DNA from: Massilia sp. erpn
Lineage (GTDB): Bacteria; Pseudomonadota; Gammaproteobacteria; Burkholderiales; Burkholderiaceae_D
Assembly (NCBI RefSeq): GCF_024400215.1
Contig: NZ_CP053748.1
Span: 806,001-870,000 of the forward strand
Direction: 5' to 3'
Length of the DNA stretch: 64,000 nucleotides
In this document: piece by piece, positions 20,132 through 29,927 of the stretch
Numbering within the stretch: the stretch's first letter is position 1
Layout: each line of letters starts with the position of its first letter
Made by a program: the position numbers and the translations under genes
Notes under the pieces: generated by a model
The model's input: only the letters and a program-made list of their open reading frames with translations
Told to the model about the DNA's origin: nothing
The model's database searches: none

Positions 20132-21661
20132 TTATTGCGGTTTGTACGTAACGGTCAGGTTATAACTCGAAGCGGAGTAACCATATACCAACACGTGCAC
20201 ATCGCCATTGGCCGCCACCGAGATCGAGCAGCTCTCGGCGGCCGTGCCGCCGTCCGACTTGCAGTCATAGATGGAGGTGGTGGGCGGCGTGCCATTGCGC
20301 ACGAACAGGTCGGCGTCGCCAGTGCCGGTGGTGCTGGCCTTGAAGGTGCCGGCGCCGGCCTTGAACGGGCCGAATTTGGCGCTCTGGCCCTGGGTCAGCT
20401 TGCCGTTGAAGGTTTCGGTGCGGTCGGGGCCGGGCGGCGTGCCGGGACCGTCGCTGCCCAGTTCCACCGCATAGGCCAGGGCCAGGCGGCTGAATTTGAG
20501 CGCATGGTCGGCCTGGTTGCCGGTGTTGGCGTAGGTATCGTTGACGGTGTGGATATAGGGATTGTCCTGGTTGAAGCCCGCTTCGAACGGCAGTGAGGCC
20601 CAGAAGCCCTGCGCCGTCCATGAGGCGTGGTCGGAACAGCCGTAGCCGCATTTATCGTAGGCGATCTTCAAGGTCGGCAGATAGGTGGTGGCCAGATTGG
20701 CCAGGAAGGTGTTTTGCTGGGCGTCGGTATAGTCGGTGTAGATGTAGATATCGTTGGCTGAACCTTTGTAGTTGGTCATGTCGAGCTGCATCACGCCAAC
20801 CACATTGATGTTGTTGTTCTTGTGGTACTGGGCGATTTCCTGCGAACCGCGCAGGCCCACCTCTTCCGCCGCATAGCCGATGAACTTGATGGTGCGGCGT
20901 GGCTTGTAGCCGCTCGAGGCCAGCACGCGGAAGGCTTCGGTCAGGCTGGCGATGCCGGATGCGTCATCGTCGGCGCCCGGTGCGCGCGTGCTCTCGCCGA
21001 CGCCGCCGCCCACGATGGAATCGAGATGGCCGCCCAGCACCACCACTTCCGACCCGTTGTCGGTGCCGTTGATGGTGGCGATCACGGACTTCTGCGGATA
21101 GGCGCTGTGGGTGAACTGGGTGATGCTGATGTCGCTGCGGCCATTGGCCAGCGTGGTCCATTTCTGCTTGAGCCAGTTGGAGGCCGTCACGCCGATATTG
21201 GTGTTGTAGTAGCGGTTGGTGTGGGCCGACAAGTCGAGAATGGTCTGGCCCACATTACTGGCCTGCATCTGCGACAGCAGCGGCGGAATCACCGACTGCT
21301 GGTCAATGGTGTAGTTGGGGCGGGCCAGCAGGGTCGCCATCTTGGCGTCGATCTGCGGCTTGAGCGCGGCGCGGCCAGCCTCCTCGCTGTCATGGGCCAT
21401 GAAGCCGCCGCAGCGTTTCAGTTCGGTGTGGATGGCTTCCGACAACTGCTTCATCTGCGCCTCGTCCACCTGCACCAGGTGGACTTTATCCTGGCCGTCG
21501 GCATGACTGCTGCGCGCGATCGCCTGCGGCGCCAGCTTTTGCAGCTGGGTGTAGGCACTGTCGCCGATGGTGATCCAGATTTTGTTCGACGCGGGGGCCG
21601 CGTCAACCGCCGCGGACGCGAACCAAGCCGCTGCTAGCACGGCGGTGAAACGAGCTGCCAT
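20132..21661 (-). CDS. secreted M28 zinc aminopeptidase with C-terminal PPC domain
   Basis: Predicted extracellular leucine-type aminopeptidase, 509 residues. Signal peptide MAARFTAVLAAAWFASAAVDA. Zinc ligands fit M28: His in VLGGHLDSI, Asp in GADDDASG, Glu-Glu in AAEEVGLRGS, Asp in QLDMTNY and His in CSDHASW. After about residue 400 a PPC-type beta domain follows (GQSAKFGPFKAGAGTFKAST, GDADLFVRNG), as in Vibrio leucine aminopeptidase, normally removed or used after secretion. The start at 21661 follows GGGAGA; the longer frame upstream is discounted. Confidence 0.92.
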   Translation of the reverse strand: MAARFTAVLAAAWFASAAVDAAPASNKIWITIGDSAYTQLQKLAPQAIARSSHADGQDKVHLVQVDEAQMKQLSEAIHTELKRCGGFMAHDSEEAGRAALKPQIDAKMATLLARPNYTIDQQSVIPPLLSQMQASNVGQTILDLSAHTNRYYNTNIGVTASNWLKQKWTTLANGRSDISITQFTHSAYPQKSVIATINGTDNGSEVVVLGGHLDSIVGGGVGESTRAPGADDDASGIASLTEAFRVLASSGYKPRRTIKFIGYAAEEVGLRGSQEIAQYHKNNNINVVGVMQLDMTNYKGSANDIYIYTDYTDAQQNTFLANLATTYLPTLKIAYDKCGYGCSDHASWTAQGFWASLPFEAGFNQDNPYIHTVNDTYANTGNQADHALKFSRLALAYAVELGSDGPGTPPGPDRTETFNGKLTQGQSAKFGPFKAGAGTFKASTTGTGDADLFVRNGTPPTTSIYDCKSDGGTAAESCSISVAANGDVHVLVYGYSASSYNLTVTYKPQ

Positions 21662-21869
21662 ATCAGTCTCCCTGAAGTAATGGTTAAGCTGCTGTTGAGC
21701 CATTGACCTTAGCGAAATCGGATTGGCCGAGTCAAAAAATTTCCAGAAATGGACAAAAGCTGTATCGCTTGTCCAGCCTGGGACATTTGCTACATCCCCA
21801 TGCAAGGCGCCAGCCTTGAACCGCTATAATCGCGGCGACGGCGAAGAGGCCATTGGATAAGGATGCTGC

Positions 21870-22649
21870 ATGCTGGCTGGACAAGATGCGTTGCGATGGG
21901 TGCTGAAGATGCTGGCTGCGCCGCTGCTGTTGGCGCCGGTATTGAATGGCCTGCCCACCGCCGCCGCCGCACCCGCCAGTGCGGCAGCCGCCACCAAGGC
22001 CGCCGCATCCACAGCCGAAACGCCTTTGCTGGAAACCCGTCCCGCCAGCGCTGCCGAAATCCAGTCCTTCGCCACCTTCCGCCAGCAGCAGCTGCCCGAA
22101 ACGACTGCCATGCCAACCAGCTTCAGCGCCACGCGCCAGCGCGGTAGCCGCCAGTGGCAAGTGCAAGCGACACTGGATGCGGCGCCGGTGCGCGCGCCGG
22201 CTCTGCCGATGTGCATCATGCAGCGCCGCGTGTTCAGCTATGCGGCGCGCGCGGCGAAGGACAAGCGCTGGAGCGAGCAACTGCCCGCCCAGCAGCTGGT
22301 CTGGCTGCACCACAAGCCGCAGTGCGCTGTGCCGGAAGCGGACAAGCCGCCCGTGCATCCGGTACGCCTGCTGCAAGCCCAGCCCGATATGTCCACCCTG
22401 ACCCTGCTGGTCAACCGCAGCGAGCTGCTGGAACGCGCCCGCCTGCTCATGGCCGGCAACACGGCCTGCGCCAGGCTGCGCGCGCGCAGCTTCCTGCTCG
22501 ACGCCGTGAGCCGCGAACCGGCCGGCAGTCCCGACGCCGGCATGGCCCTGCTGGTCTTCCGCAGCGATATCGGCGCCGAGGCCCATATCACCGTACGCAA
22601 ATCGCGCACCGAGCTGACCGCCTGGAACGTGCGCTGCCCGGCGCCTTGA
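21870..22649 (+). CDS. exported protein of unknown function
   Basis: 259 residues, not recognised. The N-terminus is a plausible signal (VLKMLAAPLLLAPVLNG) followed by a long Ala/Thr-rich linker to about residue 58. A folded part of about 200 residues contains four cysteines (PMCIM, PQCAV, NTACA, VRCPA), which may pair in the periplasm, and a C-terminal segment MALLVFRSDIGAEAHITVRKS. Coordinates are supported by coding bias and by a TATAAT at 21822-21827 upstream. It is divergent from the aminopeptidase gene, which may only be coincidental. Confidence 0.6.
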   Translation: MLAGQDALRWVLKMLAAPLLLAPVLNGLPTAAAAPASAAAATKAAASTAETPLLETRPASAAEIQSFATFRQQQLPETTAMPTSFSATRQRGSRQWQVQATLDAAPVRAPALPMCIMQRRVFSYAARAAKDKRWSEQLPAQQLVWLHHKPQCAVPEADKPPVHPVRLLQAQPDMSTLTLLVNRSELLERARLLMAGNTACARLRARSFLLDAVSREPAGSPDAGMALLVFRSDIGAEAHITVRKSRTELTAWNVRCPAP

Positions 22650-22834
22650 TATCCTGGCAGCACAGCAGCAATCATTGCCTTTCAAGCAAACTTACTGACC
22701 CGTCAAGCCAATCTGTGGCCAAACTGTTGCTAAGCAGCGCAGGCTCGTTACCATAAGGATAATTCACTGCATAATGGATCGGCCGCGCCATTCGCGCGCC
22801 ATCTCCTTCCCTATTCCTTTCTGCGAGGTCGATC

Positions 22835-24064
22835 ATGAAGACAAGCCGCCTCTTCTCCCGCCTGGCCGCCGGCACGGCCATCAGCGCAGTCCTGGTTCTG
22901 CTGGCATCCTGCGGTGGAGGCGGCGGTGGCGGCGGCAATGGCGGCACGCCACCACCCAGCACCACCATGGGCACGGTGGCCGTCTCGCTGACCGATGCCC
23001 CGGCCTGCGGCTTCGACGCGGTCAACATCACCGTCAACAAGGTGCGCATCCACGCCAGCAATATCGCCAGCGACACCGACAGCGGCTGGACCGACATCAC
23101 GCTGACGCCGGCGCGCAAGATCAATCTGCTGAACCTGACCAATGGCGCGCTGGAAGCGCTGGGCCAGACTTCGCTGGCCACCGGCCACTATTCGCAAATC
23201 CGCCTGGTGCTCGATGCGAACACCGGCAACGGCCTGGCCAATTCGGTGGTGCCCACCGGCGCCACCGCCGAGCGCTCGCTCGACACGCCCAGCGCCGTGC
23301 AAAGCGGCATCAAGCTGGTCAACGACTTCGACGTGGGCGCCAACCAGCGCGTCGACCTCGTGCTCGATTTCGACGCCTGCAAATCCATCGTCACCAAGGG
23401 CAATGGCAATTACGCGCTGAAACCCGTGATCAAGGTGGTGCCGGCCACGCTCAATGGCATCGGCGGCTTTATCGCCCCCGCCCTGCTGGGCAGCCATGTG
23501 TCCGTGACGGCGCAGCAGGCCGGCGCCATCATCGCCGCCACCGTGCCCAGCACCACTGGCGAATTCGCCCTGACCCGCCTGCCGGCCGGGAGCTACGATG
23601 TGGTCATCACCGCCGACGACCGCGCCGCCAGCGTGATCGGCGCCGTGCCGGTGACTGCCAGCGCCACGACGGCCGTCAGCACCTCGGCCGCGCCGATCAA
23701 TATGAGCGCCAGCGTACAAGGCAGCATCAGCGGCACCGTCACCATGAACCCGGCCAGCGCCACCGAGGCGGCCACTGTTACGGCGCGCCAGGTCATCAGC
23801 GGCGGCCCGGCCGTGGTCCTGCGCTACCAGGGCGCCGACCTGCTCAACGGCAGCTACACCCTGACCCGGCTGCCGGTGGCCGCCATCCGTTATGCGCCCT
23901 ACAGCGCCAACCTGCCCCTGGTCTTCAATGCCACCGCCAGCACACCCGGTAGCGGCCAATACCGGCTGGACGCCACCGCCGTCGGCTACGCGGTGCAGAC
24001 CAAGGCTGCCATCGATATCAGCTCGGCCAACCAGAGCGGCGTCAATTTCACGCTGACGCCTTGA
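22835..24064 (+). CDS. DUF4382 lipoprotein
   Basis: 409 residues. A lipobox LLASC at about 22-26 is followed by a Gly-rich run, typical of an outer-membrane or periplasmic lipoprotein. Residues about 45-200 (GTVAVSLTDAPACGFDAVNITV...) match the DUF4382 beta domain. The C-terminal half contains carboxypeptidase-regulatory-like repeats (GEFALTRLPAGSYDVVITADD; GSYTLTRLPVAAIRYAPY). Function is unknown; such proteins may bind at the cell surface. A hairpin terminator follows the stop. Confidence 0.82.
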   Translation: MKTSRLFSRLAAGTAISAVLVLLASCGGGGGGGGNGGTPPPSTTMGTVAVSLTDAPACGFDAVNITVNKVRIHASNIASDTDSGWTDITLTPARKINLLNLTNGALEALGQTSLATGHYSQIRLVLDANTGNGLANSVVPTGATAERSLDTPSAVQSGIKLVNDFDVGANQRVDLVLDFDACKSIVTKGNGNYALKPVIKVVPATLNGIGGFIAPALLGSHVSVTAQQAGAIIAATVPSTTGEFALTRLPAGSYDVVITADDRAASVIGAVPVTASATTAVSTSAAPINMSASVQGSISGTVTMNPASATEAATVTARQVISGGPAVVLRYQGADLLNGSYTLTRLPVAAIRYAPYSANLPLVFNATASTPGSGQYRLDATAVGYAVQTKAAIDISSANQSGVNFTLTP

Positions 24065-24072
24065 ATACGGGG

Positions 24073-24101
24073 GATGCGCGGCCGGAAAGCCGCGCATCTT
24101 T
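24073..24101 (+). terminator. hairpin after the DUF4382 gene
   Basis: GATGCGCGGC, loop CGGAAA, GCCGCGCATC, then TTTA. A ten-pair stem with a short T tract. Confidence 0.65.
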
Positions 24102-24129
24102 ACCCGCCGTGGAACGGCCGCTATTCCCT

Positions 24130-24135
24130 TATAAT
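24130..24135 (+). promoter_or_regulatory. -10 element TATAAT upstream of valS
   Basis: Perfect TATAAT 31 bases before the chosen valS ATG. No good -35 hexamer is seen at 16-18 bases upstream. Confidence 0.45.
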
Positions 24136-24166
24136 GGTCGTTTTCGCCAAAATTACAGTCCCCATC

Positions 24167-26968
24167 ATGGAATTAGCCAAGTCTTTCGAGCCTGCCGACA
24201 TTGAACAGTTCTGGCGCAGCGAGTGGGAAAAGCGCGGTTACTACGCAGCCTCCCTCGACCTGAGCAAGCCCTCCTTCAGCATCCAGCTGCCGCCGCCGAA
24301 TGTGACCGGCACCCTGCATATGGGCCACGCCTTCAACCAGACCATCATGGACGGTCTGACGCGCTACCACCGCATGCTGGGCCATAACACCGCCTGGATT
24401 CCCGGCACCGACCACGCCGGCATCGCCACCCAGATCGTCGTCGAGCGCCAGCTCGATGCGCAGAAAATCTCGCGCCATGATCTGGGCCGCGAAAAATTCA
24501 TCGAAAAAGTGTGGGAGTGGAAGGAAAAATCCGGCTCCACCATCACCGGCCAGATGCGCCGCATGGGCACTTCGCCCGACTGGAACCGTGAGTACTTCAC
24601 GATGGACGAGACGCGCTCGAAAGTGGTGTCCGAAGTCTTCGTGCGCCTGTACGAGCAAGGCCTGATCTACCGCGGCAAGCGCCTGGTGAACTGGGATCCG
24701 GTGCTGGGCACCGCCGTCTCCGACCTGGAAGTGGTGTCGGAGGAGGAAGACGGCTCCATGTGGCATATCAAGTACCCGCTGGCCGATGGCAGCGGCTTCC
24801 TGACCGTGGCCACCACCCGTCCCGAAACCATGCTGGGCGACGTCGCCGTGGCGGTCGATCCGACCGACGAGCGCTATCAGGCGCTGGTGGGCAAGCTACT
24901 CAAGCTGCCGCTGTGCGAGCGCGAAATTCCGGTCATCGCCGACTCCTATGTGGACAAGGAATTCGGCACCGGCTGCGTGAAGATCACGCCGGCCCACGAC
25001 TTCAACGACTACGCCGTCGGCCAACGCCATAACCTGGACATGCCGTCCATCCTGACCCTGGACGCCAAGATCGGCGACAACGCCCCCGCCGCCTACCGTG
25101 GCCTGGACCGTTTCGCCGCGCGCAAGCAGATCGTGGCCGACCTGGAAGCGCAAGGCCTGCTGGAAGCGGTCAAGCCGCACAAGCTGATGGTGCCGCGCGG
25201 CGACCGCACCGGCGTCGTCATCGAACCGATGCTGACCGACCAGTGGTTCGTCGCCATGAGCAAGCCGGCGCCGGAAGGCACGTTCTACCCCGGCAAATCG
25301 ATCGCCGAAGTGGCGCTGGACAAGGTCGCCAGCGGCAAAATCAAGTTCGTGCCTGAAAACTGGAGCAACACCTACAACCAGTGGCTCAACAATATCCAGG
25401 ACTGGTGCATCTCGCGCCAGCTGTGGTGGGGCCACCAGATCCCGGCCTGGTACGACGAGCAAGGCAATATCTTCGTCGCCCGCAGCGAGGAAGAGGCGCT
25501 GGCCAAAGCCGCCGCCGCCGGCAGCAGCGGCCCGCTGAAACGCGAAGCCGACGTGCTCGACACCTGGTTCTCCTCCGCCCTGGTGCCTTTCTCGACCCTG
25601 GGCTGGCCGGAAGAAACCCCGGACCTGAAAGCCTTCCTGCCATCGTCCGTGCTGGTGACGGGCTTCGACATCATCTTCTTCTGGGTGGCGCGCATGGTCA
25701 TGATGACCTGCCACTTCACCGGCAAGGTGCCGTTCGAGACCGTGTATGTGCACGGTCTGGTGCGCGACTCCCAGGGCCAGAAAATGTCCAAGTCCAAGGG
25801 CAATACCCTGGACCCGATCGATCTGATCGACGGCATCGACGTGGACACCCTGGTGGCCAAGCGCACCGCGGGCCTGATGAATCCGAAGCAGGCCGAGAAG
25901 ATCGAGAAAGCCACGCGCAAGGAATTCCCGGAAGGGATCGCCGCCTACGGCACCGACGCCGTGCGCTTCACCATGGCCAGCTACGCCTCGCTGGGCCGCA
26001 ACATCAACTTCGACCTGGGCCGCTGCGAAGGCTACCGCAACTTCAGCAACAAGCTGTGGAACGCCACCCGCTTCGTGCTGATGAACACCGAAGGCAAGGA
26101 CTGCTCGGCCAACGAAGCCGACCTGTCGCAGGCCGACAAGTGGATCATCTCCCTGCTGCAAAAGGCCGAACAGGACGTGGCCAAGGGCTTTGCCGACTAC
26201 CGCTTCGACAATATCGCCAGCACGATCTATAAATTCGTGTGGGACGAGTACTGCGACTGGTATCTGGAACTGGCGAAAGTCCAGGTCCAGCAAGGCACCG
26301 AAGGCCAGCAGCGCGCCACCCGCCACACCCTGCTGCGCGTGCTGGAAGTGGTGCTGCGCCTGGCGCATCCGGTGATCCCGTTCGTGACCGAGCAGCTGTG
26401 GCAGACCGTGGCCCCGCTGGCCGGCAAGGGCGACACCGCCAACGCCTCCATCATGACCCAGCCTTACCCGCTGCCGAACGCCGAGAAGATCGACGAGGCG
26501 GCCGAAGCCTGGATCGGCGAGCTGAAAGCGCTGACCGACGCCACCCGCAATCTGCGCGGCGAAATGAAACTGTCGCCGTCGCTGCGCGTGCCGCTGATCG
26601 TGGAAGCGTCCGGTGCCGACAAGGAGCGCATGGCCGCCTTCGCACCGTACGTCCAGCTGCTGGGCAAGCTGTCCGAAGTGCAGATCGTCGATGCGCTGCC
26701 GGAATCGCCGGCCGCCGTCTCCGTGGTCGGCACCACCAAGCTGATGCTCAAAGTCGAGATCGACGTCAAGGCCGAGCGCGAGCGCCTGGCCAAGGAGATC
26801 GCCCGTCTGGAAGGCGAGATCGCCAAGGCCAGCGGCAAGCTGTCGAGCGAAAGCTTCGTCGCGCGCGCCCCGGCCGCCGTGGTCGCGCAGGAGCAGGAAC
26901 GCGTCGCCACCTTCGGCGCCACCCTGGCCAAGATGCAGGAGCAATTGGCGAAACTGCCCGCCGCGTAA
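24167..26968 (+). CDS. valS: valyl-tRNA synthetase
   Basis: Charges tRNA-Val; class I synthetase of 933 residues. HIGH-type motif in [15 protein letters not shown], editing domain in the middle ([10 protein letters not shown]), KMSKS-type motif QKMSKSKGN, and a C-terminal coiled coil of about 65 residues ([14 protein letters not shown]...). The start at 24167 ([14 protein letters not shown]) is the usual family start; the frame is open 31 codons upstream but crosses the promoter. A terminator follows 13 bases after the stop. Confidence 0.97.
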   Translation: MELAKSFEPADIEQFWRSEWEKRGYYAASLDLSKPSFSIQLPPPNVTGTLHMGHAFNQTIMDGLTRYHRMLGHNTAWIPGTDHAGIATQIVVERQLDAQKISRHDLGREKFIEKVWEWKEKSGSTITGQMRRMGTSPDWNREYFTMDETRSKVVSEVFVRLYEQGLIYRGKRLVNWDPVLGTAVSDLEVVSEEEDGSMWHIKYPLADGSGFLTVATTRPETMLGDVAVAVDPTDERYQALVGKLLKLPLCEREIPVIADSYVDKEFGTGCVKITPAHDFNDYAVGQRHNLDMPSILTLDAKIGDNAPAAYRGLDRFAARKQIVADLEAQGLLEAVKPHKLMVPRGDRTGVVIEPMLTDQWFVAMSKPAPEGTFYPGKSIAEVALDKVASGKIKFVPENWSNTYNQWLNNIQDWCISRQLWWGHQIPAWYDEQGNIFVARSEEEALAKAAAAGSSGPLKREADVLDTWFSSALVPFSTLGWPEETPDLKAFLPSSVLVTGFDIIFFWVARMVMMTCHFTGKVPFETVYVHGLVRDSQGQKMSKSKGNTLDPIDLIDGIDVDTLVAKRTAGLMNPKQAEKIEKATRKEFPEGIAAYGTDAVRFTMASYASLGRNINFDLGRCEGYRNFSNKLWNATRFVLMNTEGKDCSANEADLSQADKWIISLLQKAEQDVAKGFADYRFDNIASTIYKFVWDEYCDWYLELAKVQVQQGTEGQQRATRHTLLRVLEVVLRLAHPVIPFVTEQLWQTVAPLAGKGDTANASIMTQPYPLPNAEKIDEAAEAWIGELKALTDATRNLRGEMKLSPSLRVPLIVEASGADKERMAAFAPYVQLLGKLSEVQIVDALPESPAAVSVVGTTKLMLKVEIDVKAERERLAKEIARLEGEIAKASGKLSSESFVARAPAAVVAQEQERVATFGATLAKMQEQLAKLPAA

Positions 26969-26980
26969 TGGCGTAACACC

Positions 26981-27006
26981 AGGCGGCCTGCGGGCCGCCT
27001 TTTTTA
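26981..27006 (+). terminator. intrinsic terminator of valS
   Basis: AGGCGGCC, loop TGCG, GGCCGCCT followed by TTTTT. It lies 12 bases downstream of the stop. Confidence 0.92.
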
Positions 27007-27018
27007 TTCTGGAGTCCC

Positions 27019-27528
27019 ATGCCCCGTTTCACCTTCCGCCGCCTGCATCCCGCCGACATGCCCCTGCTGCACGACTGGCTGAACCGCCCGCATATCCGCG
27101 CCTGGTGGGACGAGCCGGGCACCCTGGACCAGGTGTCCGACACCTTCATGGAACTGACCGGCGAGGAGGCCGACACCCTCGGCTACATCGCCCTGCTCGA
27201 TGGCGAAGCGGCCGGCTTCATCCAATCCTATGTGGTGATGGGCTCGGGCGGCGGCTGGTGGGAAGACGAAACCGATCCCGGCGCGCGCGGCATCGACCTG
27301 TTCCTGGCCGACGGCGAACGGCTCGGCCAGGGCTTGGGCAGCGCCCTGCTCGACGACTTCTGCGCCCTGCTGTTCAGCGATCCCGCCGTGAGCAAGGTGC
27401 AGGCCGATCCCACACCCGCCAATGGTCGCGCCATCCGCAGCTACCAGCGCGCCGGCTTCCGCGACTGTGGCGAAGTCGTCACGCCCGACGGACCGGCGCG
27501 GCTGATGGTGCGCCCGCGCATGGCATAA
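27019..27528 (+). CDS. AAC(6')-type aminoglycoside N-acetyltransferase homologue (GNAT)
   Basis: 169-residue GNAT enzyme. The N-terminus HDWLNRPHIRAWW and the centre GSGGGWWEDETDPGARGIDLFLA follow the characteristic pattern of the AAC(6')-I group (LNRxHIxxWW; GSGxGWWExETDPGxRGID). They are succeeded by the acetyl-CoA loop GQGLGSALL and the C-terminal NGRAIRSYQRAGF. Family knowledge indicates acetyl-CoA-dependent modification of the 6'-amino group of aminoglycosides. Whether this chromosomal copy does so, or uses another amine, cannot be told. GGAG precedes the ATG. It stands alone between valS and a DUF2147 gene, with no integron or insertion sequence nearby. Confidence 0.82.
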   Translation: MPRFTFRRLHPADMPLLHDWLNRPHIRAWWDEPGTLDQVSDTFMELTGEEADTLGYIALLDGEAAGFIQSYVVMGSGGGWWEDETDPGARGIDLFLADGERLGQGLGSALLDDFCALLFSDPAVSKVQADPTPANGRAIRSYQRAGFRDCGEVVTPDGPARLMVRPRMA

Positions 27529-27569
27529 TCGATTAACAAGATTAACAACCCAGCCACAGGAGACACCCG

Positions 27570-28016
27570 ATGCGCCCCATGATTCAAGCCGCCCTGATTG
27601 CCGCCAGCCTGCTCGCCGCGCCCGCCATGGCCGACGACAGCTCCCCGGTCGGTCTGTGGAAAAACATCGATGACGTCAGCGGCAAGCCCAAAGCCCTGAT
27701 CCGCATCACCGAGACCAATGGCGTGCTGCAAGGCCGCATCGAAAAACTCTTCCGCGCCGCTGGCGAAGAGCAGAACCCCAAATGCGACAAATGCCAGGAC
27801 GCGCGCAAGGATCAGCCCATTCTTGGCATGGTCTTCATGAGCGGCCTGAAAAAAGACGGCAACGAATACAACGACGGCGAAATCCTCGACCCCGACAACG
27901 GCAAGGTCTACCGCAGCAAGCTGAAGCTGGCCGACGGCGGCAAGAAACTCGAAGTACGCGGCTACATCGGCGTCCCCATGCTCGGCCGCTCCCAAACCTG
28001 GCTGCGCCAGGACTAA
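27570..28016 (+). CDS. DUF2147 family exported protein
   Basis: 148 residues with a signal peptide (MRPMIQAALIAASLLAAPAMA). DUF2147 features are PVGLWKNIDDVSGKPKALIRI, the CDKC cysteine pair, and GMVFMSGLKKDGNEYNDGEILDPDNGKVYRSK. Members are small secreted beta proteins of unknown role, some linked to lipid or surface functions. AGGAG is placed correctly for the ATG at 27570. A REP-like palindrome begins 18 bases after the stop. Confidence 0.88.
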   Translation: MRPMIQAALIAASLLAAPAMADDSSPVGLWKNIDDVSGKPKALIRITETNGVLQGRIEKLFRAAGEEQNPKCDKCQDARKDQPILGMVFMSGLKKDGNEYNDGEILDPDNGKVYRSKLKLADGGKKLEVRGYIGVPMLGRSQTWLRQD

Positions 28017-28034
28017 ACCCACAACAGCTGACCT

Positions 28035-28071
28035 CGTGTCCACCATGGTGCCAGGCACCATGGTGGACACG
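28035..28071. repeat. REP-like palindrome
   Basis: Perfect inverted repeat: CGTGTCCACCATGGTGCC and its reverse complement, 18-bp arms around a single A at 28053. It lies between convergent genes (DUF2147 and a histidine kinase). Related palindromes occur at 46.65-46.77 kb with the shared core GTCC...GGTGCC, so it is probably a dispersed element. It may also act as a terminator or mRNA stabiliser. Confidence 0.75.
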
Positions 28072-28094
28072 GGCTGAGCTATCGTTGCCTATCT

Positions 28095-29918
28095 TCAGGC
28101 GGGGACGTTGAGGGGGAGCTTGATGGCGAAGTGGACGCCGGCGCCGGGCGTGCTGTCGAGCTTGACCTCGCCTTTGAGCACATTGCACAGCAGGCGGCGC
28201 ACGATGAACAGGCCGAGGCCGGAGCCGCCTTTGCCGAACTTGGTCGAGTAAAACGCTTCAAACACTTTCTGCTGCAACTCGGACGCGATGCCGACACCGT
28301 CATCGCGGTAGTCGATCCGCACAGACTCGCCTTCGACGCTGGCGGCAATCGTGATCGTGCCTTCGCTGCGGCCGTCGAAACCGTGCACGATGGAGTTCAC
28401 GATCAGGTTGTTGAACACCTGTTCCAGGTGGCCGGGATAGCTGTCCAGTGCAATGCCGGGCGGGATTTTCAACTCGACCTTCACATTCGCCATGCGCGTC
28501 ATGCGCCCCAGCGTGGCCGCGATATCGTGCACGCAACCGGCGAGGTCGAACTGGCGGCGCTTCTGGCTGGTCTGGTCCACCGCCACGTTCTTGAAGCTTT
28601 CGATCAGTTCCTGCGCGCGCTCGGCGCTGCGGATCAGCAGGCCGCTGCCCTCCTTGCAGTCGGCCACGGCTTCGCACAGGCGCGAGCGGGTCAGATGGCC
28701 TTCCAGCGCGTCGGTGGCGAGGGCGGCGATGCGTTCGCGCAGGGCCGAGGCGAGCAGCACCAGATTGCCGACCGGCGTATTCAGATCATGCGCGACGGCG
28801 GCGACTATGCCGCCCAGCGCCGCCATGCGTTCGGTATCGACCAGTTGATCCATGGCCTGGCGCAGCTGGGCCGTGCGCGCCGCCACGGTTGCCTGCAGCG
28901 AGGCGCTGTTGCGCTGATGCGCTTCCTCCTGCTCGCGGCGCGTGGTGATATCGCGCAGCAGACAGCCATACAGCGGCGGTTCGCTGTCGGGAATGGGCCA
29001 GACGCTGAGTTCCAGCGCGAAATGGCTGCCGTCGCGCCGCCACATGCACAGCTCCTGCACGCGGCTGGCGGCGCCCGGTTCGCCCGGCAGCAATTGCTCC
29101 AGGTCTGGCACCGGTGCAGCGGTACTGGCCAGTTGCGCACAGGGATCGTCTGCCGCTTCCGGCGGCATGTCAGCGGCGGCGGGCGGATTCAGAAAATCCA
29201 GCACCTGCCGGCCCAGCGCATCGGCGCGCGGCCAGCCTACCAACTCCTCGGCGCGCTGGTTCCATTCGATGATGATGCCCGCGGCGCTGAAGGCAATAAA
29301 GGCTTCGCAGGCGCTGTCGATCACCGTGCGCAGCCGCGCTTCACTGTCGCGCAAGGCTTGTTCGGACAGGCGGCGCGCCTGCACCTCTTCGCTCAGCTGC
29401 GCCGCCAGCGCGCTCAGACTGCGCGTACGCTCGGCCACGCGCGCCTCCAGGCTGGCCTTGTGCTCTTCCAGCTCGCGGCACTTGGCATACAGCTCGCACA
29501 GCACCGCCACCTTGCTGCGCAGGACCACCGGCTCGATCGGCTTGATCAGAAAGTCGATGGCACCGGTTTCATAGCCCTTGAACTGGCGCAGCTCGTCATG
29601 CAGGCCGGCGGTGACGAAAATAATCGGCAAGTGGCGCGTCTTCGGATTGGCGCGCAGCAGTGTGGCCGTTTCCAGGCCGTCCATATCGGGCATCTGTACG
29701 TCCAGCAGCACCACTGCGAAGTCGCGTTTCAGGCTGATCGCCAGCGCCTCGTTGCCGGAGCCGGCGCACGCCACGTCCAGCGCATAGGGCAGGCCTTGCA
29801 GCAGCGCTTCCATCGCCAGCAGATTCTCGGGACGGTCGTCAACCAGCAGCACCGGCACCGAGAGCGGCGCTCCGGCGGCGGCAAGGGACGGCGGCGGCGA
29901 GATCAGGGACTGGCTCAT
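28095..29918 (-). CDS. hybrid histidine kinase: receiver - PAS - HisKA - HATPase
   Basis: 607 residues, cytoplasmic, no membrane segment. An N-terminal receiver (VLLVDDRPENL, phosphoacceptor in VVLLDVQMPDMDG) is followed by a coiled coil (about 145-190) and a PAS domain (LRTVIDSACEAFIAFSAAGIIIEWN). The dimerisation helix has its phospho-His in AAVAHDLNTPVGNLV. The ATPase domain has NNLIVNSIVHGF, DDGVGI and GKGGSGLGLFIV. Such receiver-first kinases often receive a phosphoryl group from a partner. It starts nine bases after the larger hybrid kinase on the same strand, so the two probably form one phosphorelay. Confidence 0.93.
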   Translation of the reverse strand: MSQSLISPPPSLAAAGAPLSVPVLLVDDRPENLLAMEALLQGLPYALDVACAGSGNEALAISLKRDFAVVLLDVQMPDMDGLETATLLRANPKTRHLPIIFVTAGLHDELRQFKGYETGAIDFLIKPIEPVVLRSKVAVLCELYAKCRELEEHKASLEARVAERTRSLSALAAQLSEEVQARRLSEQALRDSEARLRTVIDSACEAFIAFSAAGIIIEWNQRAEELVGWPRADALGRQVLDFLNPPAAADMPPEAADDPCAQLASTAAPVPDLEQLLPGEPGAASRVQELCMWRRDGSHFALELSVWPIPDSEPPLYGCLLRDITTRREQEEAHQRNSASLQATVAARTAQLRQAMDQLVDTERMAALGGIVAAVAHDLNTPVGNLVLLASALRERIAALATDALEGHLTRSRLCEAVADCKEGSGLLIRSAERAQELIESFKNVAVDQTSQKRRQFDLAGCVHDIAATLGRMTRMANVKVELKIPPGIALDSYPGHLEQVFNNLIVNSIVHGFDGRSEGTITIAASVEGESVRIDYRDDGVGIASELQQKVFEAFYSTKFGKGGSGLGLFIVRRLLCNVLKGEVKLDSTPGAGVHFAIKLPLNVPA

Positions 29919-29927
29919 CGCATATCC

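Noticed and set aside
24896..26944. 682-codon minus-strand frame opposite valS
   Set aside because: Antisense shadow of valS with biased composition and no motif.
28035..28071. Palindrome as a simple terminator only
   Set aside because: It lacks a T-run and shares its core with copies elsewhere, so a dispersed repeat is the better description, though a terminating effect is possible.
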